The notes under the pieces are model-generated. The model saw only the letters and a program-made list of their open reading frames with translations, was not told the DNA's origin and made no database searches. This document shows positions 30,861 through 38,977 of a DNA stretch of 40,449 nucleotides, one piece after another (position 1 is the first letter of the stretch; each line of letters begins with the position of its first letter). Made by a program: the position numbers and the translations under genes. The stretch lies in the NCBI GenBank assembly GCA_003140895.1, contig PLLH01000038.1, positions 1 through 40,449 of the forward strand. The letters run 5' to 3'. This stretch comes from Elusimicrobiota bacterium. Lineage in GTDB: Bacteria; Elusimicrobiota; Elusimicrobia; F11.

Positions 30861-33089
30861 ATGAACCAGAAGATCGTTGTTATTGGAGGAGTGGCGGCGG
30901 GGGCGAGCGCCGCCGCCAAAGCGAGGCGAGTGAATGAACGGGCTGAGGTTGTCCTTTATGAGAAAGGGCCTTATGTGTCGTTCGCCAATTGCGGGCTTCC
31001 TTATTTTATAGGCAATAAGATCCAGGATCGAGATTCTCTTTTTCTCCAGACGCCGGAGGGCTTTTGGAAAAGGTATCGGGTGAAGGTCCACGTCTTGCAC
31101 GAAGTTCTCCGCATTGATCGATCAGAAAAAAAGATCGACGTTAAAGATTTGAAGACCGGACAGGTGAGCCGGGTGTCGTATGACAAGCTGATTCTGGCTC
31201 CGGGGGCCGGAGCGGTCGTGCCGCCCTTCCCGGGGATTCAATCGAAAAACATCTTTACGGTGAAAACAGTTCCCGATTCCGATGCCATCAAAGACTTCAT
31301 CCTTCAACATTCTGTTCGAAAGGCGGTTGTGGTGGGCGGCGGGTTTATCGGCCTTGAAACCGCCGAAGCGCTAGCGGGCCGCGGGATTCAAGTGACGGTG
31401 ATTGAAATGTTACCGCAGATTCTTCCGCCGTTTGATCCCGATATGGCCGCCTTCGTTTCGACGCATCTTGAAGAAAAGGGGATTCACCTGGTTCTTGCGG
31501 ACGGCGTCAAAGCCTTCCACGGCGGCGAATTGGCCACGGAGATTGAACTTCAGAGCGGGCGCCGTTTCCCGTTGGATCTCGCCATTCTTTCCATCGGAGT
31601 TCGCCCGGAATTGGCGTTGGCCAAAGACGCCGGGTTATTGATCGGTGAGGCGGGCGGCATCAGCGTGGACGACGCTCAGCGAACGTCGGACCCCGATATT
31701 TATGCCGCCGGGGACGTCGTTGAAGTGGTGAACATGATTACCGGGCGTAAAACACGGATGCCATTGGCCGGCATTGCCAATAAGCAAGGCCGGGTGGCCG
31801 GGGCCAACGCGGCGGGAGATAAGTTGACCTTTCCTGGCGCGATTGGGACGGCGATTGTTGAATCCATGGGGATTATCGCCGCCAAAACCGGTTTGAGCGA
31901 GGCGGATGCCAAAAAGGCGGGTCTCGCTTCCTATATCTCCCTGACGCATTCCTTGAGCCACGCCGGGTATTATCCCGGGGGCGAGCTTCTGCATCTTAAA
32001 ATCGTTGCCGAAAAAACGACGGGCCGGCTTTTGGGGGCGCAAATCGTCGGAGAACAGGGAGTCGATAAACGGATCGATGTCTTGGCGACCGCCATCGGCG
32101 CGCGCCTGACGGTCACCGATCTGGAAAATTTGGATCTGGCGTATGCCCCGCAATTCTCATCGGCCAAGGATCCGGTCATTATGGCCGGCTTTGTGGCGTC
32201 CAACATCGGCCGGCAGACGATGAAAGCCATCACGTGCGATGAACTAAAAGGGAGACTGAAGGCGAACCCGGATCTTCAATTGATTGATGTTCGCAGCGTT
32301 CGTGAATTTTCGTCGGGGCATCTTGAGAACGCCCGGCTGATTCCGATTGATGAATTGCGGGAGCGCGTTCAAGAGTTGGACCCGAAGAAGGAAACAGTGG
32401 TTTATTGCAAGGTTGGGTTTAGAGGATATTTGGCGGCGCGCATTCTTCAACAACTGGGGTTCGATCAAACCTCCAATTTGGCCGGAGGCATTTTGGTGTG
32501 TCAGGAGACCGGAAGCGCCCCCGCGGCGTCTGTTTCTTCGACGAAGGGAGGCGTGGTTGACGTTCATCGGCTCAAAGCGGTTCTGGCGGGGGCCGCGGCG
32601 GTGGTTCTGGACGTTCGTGATGAGGATGAAGTTCGATATGAACACATCGAAGGAACGACCAACGCGCCATTTGACCGGCTTCATCAGGCGGTCTCGACGT
32701 TGCCGACCAATAAAGAAATCTTTGTCTTATGCCAAAGCGGCGTGCGGTCTCCCCGGGCGATTGAAATTCTTTCCGGGCTCGGAGTGAAGCCTCTCTTTTT
32801 GGTTGAGGGCGGCATCAACGCGTGGCGGAAAGCCGGGTATCCCCTTGTTAAAAGCGGAGGGCCGATCCCGGTGATGCGCCAAGTCCAAATCGTCGCCGGG
32901 AGTTTGGCATTTTTGGGCGGATTGATACCGGGGCTCAGGTGGGTCGCGATTCTTGTGGGGGCCGGTTTGGTGTTTGCGGGGGTTTCCGGATTCTGCGGGA
33001 TGGCCGTTCTTCTGGATAAGATGCCGTGGAACCGCGGGCGTTTCGCTTCTCCTCGCGGGACGGATCGATGCGGTTCCTCCTGTGATTAG
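30861..33089 (+). CDS. CoA-disulfide-reductase-like flavoprotein with two rhodanese domains and a membrane tail
   Basis: A 742-residue fusion. Residues 1-450 form an FAD/NAD(P)H pyridine-nucleotide-disulfide reductase: VIGGVAAGASAA dinucleotide motif, single active Cys C44 in SFANCGLPYF, second GGGFIGLETAEAL motif and YAPQFSSAKDP (Y428), as in CoA-disulfide and persulfide reductases. Rhodanese 1 spans about 455-545 with Cys C516 (YCKVGFRG). Rhodanese 2 spans about 565-665 with Cys C624 (LCQSGVRS). Residues 674-720 are a YgaP/DUF2892-like hydrophobic hairpin, and the C-terminus is CGSSCD. Predicted role: reduction of CoA persulfide/polysulfide or sulfane-sulfur handling at the membrane. GAGG lies 6 nt before the ATG. 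It is 39 bp after the GT-C gene and probably not functionally part of the arn set. Confidence 0.9.
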   Translation: MNQKIVVIGGVAAGASAAAKARRVNERAEVVLYEKGPYVSFANCGLPYFIGNKIQDRDSLFLQTPEGFWKRYRVKVHVLHEVLRIDRSEKKIDVKDLKTGQVSRVSYDKLILAPGAGAVVPPFPGIQSKNIFTVKTVPDSDAIKDFILQHSVRKAVVVGGGFIGLETAEALAGRGIQVTVIEMLPQILPPFDPDMAAFVSTHLEEKGIHLVLADGVKAFHGGELATEIELQSGRRFPLDLAILSIGVRPELALAKDAGLLIGEAGGISVDDAQRTSDPDIYAAGDVVEVVNMITGRKTRMPLAGIANKQGRVAGANAAGDKLTFPGAIGTAIVESMGIIAAKTGLSEADAKKAGLASYISLTHSLSHAGYYPGGELLHLKIVAEKTTGRLLGAQIVGEQGVDKRIDVLATAIGARLTVTDLENLDLAYAPQFSSAKDPVIMAGFVASNIGRQTMKAITCDELKGRLKANPDLQLIDVRSVREFSSGHLENARLIPIDELRERVQELDPKKETVVYCKVGFRGYLAARILQQLGFDQTSNLAGGILVCQETGSAPAASVSSTKGGVVDVHRLKAVLAGAAAVVLDVRDEDEVRYEHIEGTTNAPFDRLHQAVSTLPTNKEIFVLCQSGVRSPRAIEILSGLGVKPLFLVEGGINAWRKAGYPLVKSGGPIPVMRQVQIVAGSLAFLGGLIPGLRWVAILVGAGLVFAGVSGFCGMAVLLDKMPWNRGRFASPRGTDRCGSSCD

Positions 33090-33152
33090 GTATAACGGCA
33101 AGCGCCGGATATTATTTTGTAGATTCAGTTCATTCTGGGCGGCCTTAAAACA

Positions 33153-33833
33153 ATGAAATCAACAACATCCTTTCTTTTTATTCTTTGCACTCTGATTTTC
33201 GTGGCGGGAAGCGCCTTCGCCGTCGATGAGCGCATTCACTTTTGGAACGTGGGGGTTCATCCGGGGCTGTCACTTCCAGGGGGAACCATCAACAATCTTC
33301 AAACCGAATCGGTTTCTCTTCGGGCCAGCTGTGAATACGCGTGGAGCAAGCGTTCCTCCGCTGGATTTGAAGTCGGGCACGATTTCGGCCATCGGTTGGA
33401 CGGGGAACTGGTCGTCGACATCGATCATGACGGGATCATGGATTATATTAAGGCCACGGGAAATGAGTCCGTTCAGATTAACCAGCTCACCGCCTTCCTT
33501 AAAAAAGGAACCATCAGCGATTGGGGAACATGGAATTCGCGGCTGGTTCGCACCTTTTTTATTTTCGGCGCCGGCGTCTATGAAACGGTCGTTCACGCGG
33601 GGCAATACTCCCTGAAAGGACGCTCCTCCGGAGGAATGGATTTGGAAGGCGTCACCTACCCCATCCAGGCTGAGCGCCATGCGAATTTCGGAGTCAATGT
33701 GGGGCTCGGTTTCGATGCGCAGGTGTTCGGCCCGGGGCGTTTGGGATTTGATTTTCGTTATCACCGGATCATTCAGCCCGGAGATGATTCCGAATATTAT
33801 ATTCCCTCGCTTCGAATGGGGGTCGTCTTTTAA
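33153..33833 (+). CDS. Putative outer-membrane beta-barrel protein
   Basis: A 226-residue protein with a signal peptide cleaved near AFA (about residue 23). Repeated alternating hydrophobic segments end in Phe (SLRMGVVF), consistent with a small 8-10-strand barrel. A DIDHDGIMD segment near residues 90-98 has the DxDxDG spacing of a calcium-binding loop, likely in an extracellular or periplasmic turn. No named family is recognised. No Shine-Dalgarno is visible before the ATG. A HEAT-repeat protein gene starts 1 bp after its stop, so the two are co-expressed. Confidence 0.65.
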   Translation: MKSTTSFLFILCTLIFVAGSAFAVDERIHFWNVGVHPGLSLPGGTINNLQTESVSLRASCEYAWSKRSSAGFEVGHDFGHRLDGELVVDIDHDGIMDYIKATGNESVQINQLTAFLKKGTISDWGTWNSRLVRTFFIFGAGVYETVVHAGQYSLKGRSSGGMDLEGVTYPIQAERHANFGVNVGLGFDAQVFGPGRLGFDFRYHRIIQPGDDSEYYIPSLRMGVVF

Positions 33834-33834
33834 T

Positions 33835-34461
33835 ATGAACAAGATCCTTGTGCGGCCTATTGTTTCAATGCTCTCCTTCCTTTTGATCCTCGGGATATTT
33901 CCTCTTCAGGCGGGTTCGGCGGCGCAAACCGATCCGCACGTTCAAAAGCTGATCGGCAAAATCATCGGTTCGTTGAAGGCGGCCGAACGTCCTGGAGCGT
34001 CGGAGAAGAAAAAAGCTTCGCTTCGAAATAAAATGGCGGCCTCTATGGATCAGCTTTTGTTGTCGGGACCTTCCTCGGCTGAGGCCATTCAATCCCTCTT
34101 ATTCCCCAAGCTTCAGAAAGGGAGTGAAGAAGAAGTCTTGCTCCTGGGAGCGTTGTTAAGGCATCCGGTTGGCATCGTCGCCAGACAAGCGGCGGGCCGG
34201 CTCCGAGATGCGGGCCCAAAAGCCGCCGGGGCGTTGCCCGATCTTCTAACGTACTTACGTGGCGTGTGCGCCACGCAGAAAGGAAACGAATTGAATGTGA
34301 ACGGGTTTCCAGCCATCATTAAAAAAATCGGAGAACCGGCTGTGCCTTTTCTCGTCGAGGCGATGGGAGATTCGTCTTCATGCGTGCGTCAGAATATTAT
34401 AGCGGCGCTTGAAGAAATCCCGTCCGAAGACGCAAGAGCGGCGGTCAAACGGTTTCGATGA
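33835..34461 (+). CDS. Exported HEAT-repeat protein
   Basis: A 208-residue protein from ATG 33835, directly after the barrel stop codon; the frame is open further upstream but that part overlaps the barrel gene. Residues 1-30 form a signal peptide (LLILGIFPLQAGSAA). The remainder is helical HEAT/PBS-lyase-like repeats: LGALLRHPVGIVARQAAGRL, IKKIGEPAVPFLVEAMGDSS and VRQNIIAALEEIPSEDA. Probably a periplasmic protein-protein adaptor for the adjacent barrel; the function is unknown. A 100-bp gap with a promoter-like sequence follows. Confidence 0.72.
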   Translation: MNKILVRPIVSMLSFLLILGIFPLQAGSAAQTDPHVQKLIGKIIGSLKAAERPGASEKKKASLRNKMAASMDQLLLSGPSSAEAIQSLLFPKLQKGSEEEVLLLGALLRHPVGIVARQAAGRLRDAGPKAAGALPDLLTYLRGVCATQKGNELNVNGFPAIIKKIGEPAVPFLVEAMGDSSSCVRQNIIAALEEIPSEDARAAVKRFR

Positions 34462-34518
34462 AAGGGCTGAATCGCGGATTCTGATCTAAAAGACGAACAG
34501 CTTTTATATTTTGAACCC

Positions 34519-34546
34519 TTGAATTACGATGGGGCGCCGTTAAAAT
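34519..34546 (+). promoter_or_regulatory. Sigma70-like promoter for the receiver-Yip1/export operon
   Basis: TTGAAT (34519-34524), 16-bp spacer, TAAAAT (34541-34546). The implied start of transcription is about 10 nt before the ATG at 34562, leaving almost no leader and no strong Shine-Dalgarno. The first gene may therefore be translated from a very short leader. Confidence 0.45.
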
Positions 34547-34561
34547 TAATACGGAAACCCC

Positions 34562-35764
34562 ATGAGCATTCGAATCTTAATTGTTGAAGATGAAAACGGG
34601 ATCAGTTCCGTTCTTCAAGACTATCTTTACGAAGAACGGTTCGAAGTCCGCGCCGTTCCAACCTTGGCTGCCGCTCGGGCGCTCATTAAAGCAGAGAAAT
34701 TGCCGGATCTGGCCCTTTTGGATGCCGTTCTCCCGGATGGCACCGGGACTGATCTGCTCGCGGAACTTCGTTCCAACCCCCTGACGAAAGAGATGCCGAT
34801 TATTATGATTTCGGCTTATAAAACGTCCGTCCAAGACCGGATCGATGGTCTTGATCGCGGCGCCGATGATTATTTGGTCAAACCTTTTCATTTGCAAGAA
34901 CTCAAATCCCGTATCGAACGCCTTTTGCGCCGGGTGAAACAGATTGAAAAATCACATCCGCCCCGGTCTCCTGTCCAGGAAAAACAACCCGTTTATGAAA
35001 AGTCTCTGGAGGCGAGCATTCCACCCAAAATCGAAGAGGCGCCGCCCCCGGCGGAGCCCAATTTGGAGTCCGTCTTAAAGAAAATTATTACGTCGCCGAG
35101 GTCAAAAGGAGAAATCTTCAAGACAAAGCCGCCCTCCGTGGGACTGCCTGTTCATTCATCAAAGGTTTCGTTTAAGAATAAATTGGTTCAGTTGTTTTTA
35201 GATCCCGCCGCGTTCCTGGCTTACTGGAAGGAGCAGATCGATTTTTTTGTGCCGCTTTTCCTGGCGGGGATTTATTCGCTGGGAATGGGGCTGCAGTTCG
35301 GCGTTCAAGAGAAAAATTTCGGCGCCGGGTTTGTGGGCGTGACCGTGTTTTTTTCTGGATCGCTCTGCGTCGTCGCGCTAGTCGCTTGGCTTGTTGAATG
35401 GGGGCTCGGATTACAGCAAAGACATGTTCCCTTTTCGCATTTGACCTATTCCTTCGGACTGTTGTTCGGCCCTTTGGCTTTGGCCAGCGTTTTGGGAGCG
35501 TTCACGGTGATCCTCGGAGGGGGTCGGATGGGGGAATTGACCGCGGGGCCCCTGCTCTTCTTTTTTTCTCAATCTCCTTCTTCGGCTGTCGGGTTTGTCT
35601 TTCGTCGGATGGACATCTTCGAGTTATGGGCTTTTTGGATATCGTTATCGGCCTTCTCCTCTGTGGCTGGGATTAGCCGCCAAAAGGTTCTGAAATGGGG
35701 GCTGATGATGTGGGGAAGCGGTGTGGCGGTCATCGCTCTCGTTTTATGGAGTGTGCGGTCATGA
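34562..35764 (+). CDS. Response-regulator receiver fused to a Yip1-like membrane domain
   Basis: A 400-residue protein. Residues 1-125 are a receiver with E9/D10, phospho-acceptor D54 (LLDAVLPDG), S84 and K107 (VKPF). Residues about 126-205 are a Pro/Lys-rich linker. Residues about 205-400 form a polytopic domain of five to six hydrophobic helices resembling the Yip1/YIF1 family (FLDPAAFLAYWKEQ entry helix, then TM segments near 229, 255, 290, 325, 350 and 375). A receiver tied to an integral membrane output is rare. The stop overlaps by 4 bp with the TolC-type gene, tying it to the export system, which it may gate or localise. Confidence 0.85.
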   Translation: MSIRILIVEDENGISSVLQDYLYEERFEVRAVPTLAAARALIKAEKLPDLALLDAVLPDGTGTDLLAELRSNPLTKEMPIIMISAYKTSVQDRIDGLDRGADDYLVKPFHLQELKSRIERLLRRVKQIEKSHPPRSPVQEKQPVYEKSLEASIPPKIEEAPPPAEPNLESVLKKIITSPRSKGEIFKTKPPSVGLPVHSSKVSFKNKLVQLFLDPAAFLAYWKEQIDFFVPLFLAGIYSLGMGLQFGVQEKNFGAGFVGVTVFFSGSLCVVALVAWLVEWGLGLQQRHVPFSHLTYSFGLLFGPLALASVLGAFTVILGGGRMGELTAGPLLFFFSQSPSSAVGFVFRRMDIFELWAFWISLSAFSSVAGISRQKVLKWGLMMWGSGVAVIALVLWSVRS

Positions 35765-37200
35765 AACGCATCACAGTCGCCTCCGTGGCGTTCGTGGCTT
35801 TGTCGCTCTTTATCTCAATGGCGCCGGCGGTTCCAAACCAACCCCCGGTTGACACGCCCCAAAAGTTGACCATCGATAATTTCGTCGCCATTGTTCTCTC
35901 CCAGGGGGATCGGGCGTTGACAGCCTTCAATACCTTTGAAAATGCGACGTTGAGCTCTAAAGTATCTTACCGGCAAACGCGGCTTCCCCAATTGAGCGCG
36001 ACCTCTTCTTTTAATGCGGCCAGAGAAGATGTTTCTTCCGTGGTCACTCGTAATAAAAGCGCGACGGGGGCCACTGTCCTTTCTCAACCCGTTTACCCGT
36101 TAGGCGGCGATCTGTCCCTTCGAATGGAGAAAACGGAATCGCAAGCGGGAATAAACGATTGGACCGGCGTTGATCCCACGTATTCCGCTGCTTTGACTCA
36201 ACCGGTGCCTTTGTTTGTCGGAAATACCAAGTGGCGAGCGTGGCGGCGCTCTTCCATCGCTTATGCGTTGGCTCAGGAGTCGTATCGGCGGGAAGTTCAA
36301 TCCATTGAAAAAGAAGCGCGCTCGAAGTATTTTGATGTTCTCCTCCAATTGAAAACGCTGGATGTCGAAAAAGCCAAATTGGAATCGTCGCAGCGGATGC
36401 ACAACATCGTTGAAGCGATGGTCGATGCCGGGCGTTACGCCGGCATTGAATTGGCCCGCTCCAAAACGCGCCTCCAAACGGACCGGCGTCGTATTGAAAA
36501 TGCGACCACCTCTCTCAAACAGTCCATCAACGACGCTCTTTCCTTCGCTTCTCTTAAAATCGGAAGCTCAGCGGATTTCGTTTCATCCATCAATTTCGTG
36601 CCGCTTCGAATGTCCGTCGATCGTTTGACGGAATTCGCGCTCAATCACCGGCCCGATTATCTCGCCGCCCAGCGCCAGTTGGAGTTGTCGGAGTTGACGG
36701 TGAGAGAAACATTGGAACAGAACAACCCGAATATCAACATGAGCGCCAGTTATTCCCGGAGCGCCGCTTTGTCGGACGCAACAAAAATCATTACACGGAA
36801 TTGGACGGGAGGGCTTAATCTTTCCTGGTTGTTGTTTGATTCGCGAATCGTTTATTTGGAGGCCAAAGCGGCGCGGAACAACCTTATTAACGACCGGATA
36901 GCGCTCAGGAATTTGGAACGAAACATTCGCAATGAAGTGGCCAACGCCTATTTGGGAATTAAAACGTACGAGAGCCAGTTCAGCGATCTGGAGGAGTCCC
37001 GCGATCTGGCTCGTCAAAACGTCGAAGTGGTGAGGACCCGTTACCAAAACGGACGCGATCGTTTGGTGGATGTGTTTGATTCAGAAAATGAATTGCGGTC
37101 GATCGAGCTTGAATATTTGGGGGCCCTGATCAGCGCCAGCAAGGCCAAAGACTCATTGGAGTTGACCATCGGCGGTCGGCTGGCCGAGGTCGCCCAGTGA
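35761..37200 (+). CDS. TolC-family outer-membrane efflux protein
   Basis: 479 residues from ATG 35761 (ATGA overlap with the receiver-Yip1 gene). A signal peptide covers residues 1-24 (VALSLFISMAPA). Two long repeats, each a helix-strand-helix unit, are typical of outer-membrane efflux proteins; the second includes NHRPDYLAAQRQLELSEL and ARQNVEVVRTRYQNGRD near the C-terminal helix. It would form the trimeric outer-membrane channel of the tripartite exporter encoded next (adaptor, ATPase, permease). The substrate is unknown. Confidence 0.88.
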   Translation: MKRITVASVAFVALSLFISMAPAVPNQPPVDTPQKLTIDNFVAIVLSQGDRALTAFNTFENATLSSKVSYRQTRLPQLSATSSFNAAREDVSSVVTRNKSATGATVLSQPVYPLGGDLSLRMEKTESQAGINDWTGVDPTYSAALTQPVPLFVGNTKWRAWRRSSIAYALAQESYRREVQSIEKEARSKYFDVLLQLKTLDVEKAKLESSQRMHNIVEAMVDAGRYAGIELARSKTRLQTDRRRIENATTSLKQSINDALSFASLKIGSSADFVSSINFVPLRMSVDRLTEFALNHRPDYLAAQRQLELSELTVRETLEQNNPNINMSASYSRSAALSDATKIITRNWTGGLNLSWLLFDSRIVYLEAKAARNNLINDRIALRNLERNIRNEVANAYLGIKTYESQFSDLEESRDLARQNVEVVRTRYQNGRDRLVDVFDSENELRSIELEYLGALISASKAKDSLELTIGGRLAEVAQ

Positions 37201-37213
37201 AGGGGCATGAGAT

Positions 37214-38287
37214 ATGAGTAATAAAGGAACTCTTTTATCGGGAGTCAACCGGTTTCGGGTGAGGGCTGTCTTCTTGCTCGTGGCTTGTCTTGGAATCTTG
37301 ATCTGGAACATCGCGCTTTCTCCCATACGGAAAAATTCAGACGGCTTGCTCGCCCTTGTCAAAGAGGAGACGGTGGTGCTTAAAGTGGCGTGCCCGGGGA
37401 AAATTGAATCCAAAGTGGAACGAACGGTTCGCTCCATTTTAGATGGCCGGAAGAAAACGGTTTATGTTCAAGAGGGAGAATCGGTGAAGAAAGGGCAACT
37501 TATCATGGAAATTTCAGACGAACAGCTCTTGGGGGAATTAACGGCGAAACGGATCGCCGCTCAAAATTCTCAAGACGACTATAGCAAAGCGAAAAAGGAA
37601 TACGAGCTGGAAAAACGGCTCTATCAACAACAGGCCATTCCCCGGAAAGACGTCGAGAACGCGGCGCAAGTGTTGACGCGGGCTTCTCAAAGCCTGATGC
37701 TGTCCCGGCAAGATTTGGCTTCCACAGAGAAAAAAGTGGGAGGGGTTCGCGTCGTGTCTCCGTTGGACGGGGTCGTCGTGAAAAACTTTGTATCGAACGA
37801 TGAGTGGATCGTGAACGGAAAGGAGTTGGTCAAAGTGGCTCAGCTGGATCGGTTTATCGTTCGTGGGCGCGTTGACGAACTGAGTATTTCCCAAGTCCAT
37901 ACGGGCCAAGAGGCGGTGGTTACGTGCGACGCGTTTAAAGGGGAGGAATTGAGGGGGCGGGTGAATTGGATTGGCGCGCAGGCCGCCGAGGGGGCTTTTG
38001 CTGAAATCGAGACAGTGTTGGATATCACGGACGATAAAGGGTTGCCCCTGAAACCTAATTTGTCCGCCGAAGCGTTCATTATTACCGGTACGCTTGACAA
38101 AGCGATCGTCATTCCCTCCGCCGCGGTCCATCATGGATCGGAAGGGGCTTATGTTCTGCGCTCGCAAATCGGGGGATGGCTGATTCGGCAGCCGGTGGTG
38201 GTGGCTAAAATAAACGGCGATCAAGCCATTATCGAGCGTGGGCTGAGGGCTGGCCAACGCGTTCTTGCTCCTCAGGAAGAGGAATAA
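37214..38287 (+). CDS. Periplasmic adaptor (membrane fusion protein, MacA/HlyD-like)
   Basis: A 357-residue protein with one N-terminal TM anchor (about 17-33). A biotinyl-lipoyl domain is split in two halves (VYVQEGESVKKGQLIMEISD at about 93-112, and RVVSPLDGVVVKNF) around a coiled-coil hairpin (about 113-175). A beta-barrel region and a C-terminal membrane-proximal domain (IPSAAVHHGSEGAYVL) follow. It links the MacB-type permease to the TolC-type channel. It starts 13 bp after the TolC stop with AAGGGG upstream. Confidence 0.9.
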   Translation: MSNKGTLLSGVNRFRVRAVFLLVACLGILIWNIALSPIRKNSDGLLALVKEETVVLKVACPGKIESKVERTVRSILDGRKKTVYVQEGESVKKGQLIMEISDEQLLGELTAKRIAAQNSQDDYSKAKKEYELEKRLYQQQAIPRKDVENAAQVLTRASQSLMLSRQDLASTEKKVGGVRVVSPLDGVVVKNFVSNDEWIVNGKELVKVAQLDRFIVRGRVDELSISQVHTGQEAVVTCDAFKGEELRGRVNWIGAQAAEGAFAEIETVLDITDDKGLPLKPNLSAEAFIITGTLDKAIVIPSAAVHHGSEGAYVLRSQIGGWLIRQPVVVAKINGDQAIIERGLRAGQRVLAPQEEE

Positions 38288-38314
38288 ACGTATGAAACGA
38301 TTTTGGGCGATTCT

Positions 38315-38977
38315 ATGTCCGCCATCACGCTAGAGAATGTCAGCAAGTCCTATCGGATGGGCCAAGAAGACCTTCCCGTTCTTCGCGGGATTAATCTGAC
38401 GATTGAAGCGGGAGAGTTCGCGGCGATCATGGGGCCTTCGGGATCCGGCAAGTCGACGCTCCTTCACTTAATGGGCGCTTTGGACCGGCCCACCTCCGGC
38501 CGGGTGGTGATTGCCGGGTCCGATGTCGCCGAGTTATCGGATGTCGATTTATCCTTTCTTCGAAACCGGATGCTCGGCTTTGTTTTTCAAAATTTCAATT
38601 TGCTTTCTTATTACACCGCGTTTGAAAATGTGTGCTTACCGCTGGTTTATTCAGGGACGAATCAAGAGGATTACGAATTCGCCAAGGAAATCCTTATCCA
38701 TGTCGGGCTCGGGGAACGGCTGCGGCATAAGCCACATGAGTTGTCGGGGGGAGAACGGCAACGTGTGGCGATGGCTCGTGCGCTGGTCAACCGGCCTCAC
38801 ATTATTTTGGCGGATGAGCCGACCGGTAATCTGGACAGTAAAAATGGAGAGACGATTATGGGGTTCTTGCAGGAGATTAACCGCGCGGGAACGACGGTTG
38901 TTTTGATCACGCATGACTCGTCGGTTGCGTCTTACGCGCATCGCGTTTTCCGGATTCAGGACGGGGTTTTCCAATGA
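38315..38977 (+). CDS. ABC transporter ATP-binding protein (MacB/LolD type)
   Basis: A 220-residue ATPase from ATG 38315. Walker A GPSGSGKST (40-48), Q-loop FQNFNLL (91-97), signature LSGGERQR (143-150), Walker B IILADEP (163-169) and H-loop His200 (LITHD) are all intact. SYRMGQEDLPVLRGINL and the short length match the LolD/MacB-N class. A TTG at 38303 is in frame but unneeded. A 13-codon frame (38292-38333) overlaps the start. It overlaps the permease gene by 4 bp. Confidence 0.93.
   Translation: MSAITLENVSKSYRMGQEDLPVLRGINLTIEAGEFAAIMGPSGSGKSTLLHLMGALDRPTSGRVVIAGSDVAELSDVDLSFLRNRMLGFVFQNFNLLSYYTAFENVCLPLVYSGTNQEDYEFAKEILIHVGLGERLRHKPHELSGGERQRVAMARALVNRPHIILADEPTGNLDSKNGETIMGFLQEINRAGTTVVLITHDSSVASYAHRVFRIQDGVFQ

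Noticed and set aside
33100-33125. CGGC/GCCG hairpin after the flavoprotein gene as a terminator
   Set aside because: Only four base pairs with a weak, interrupted T-rich tail; not strong enough to list.
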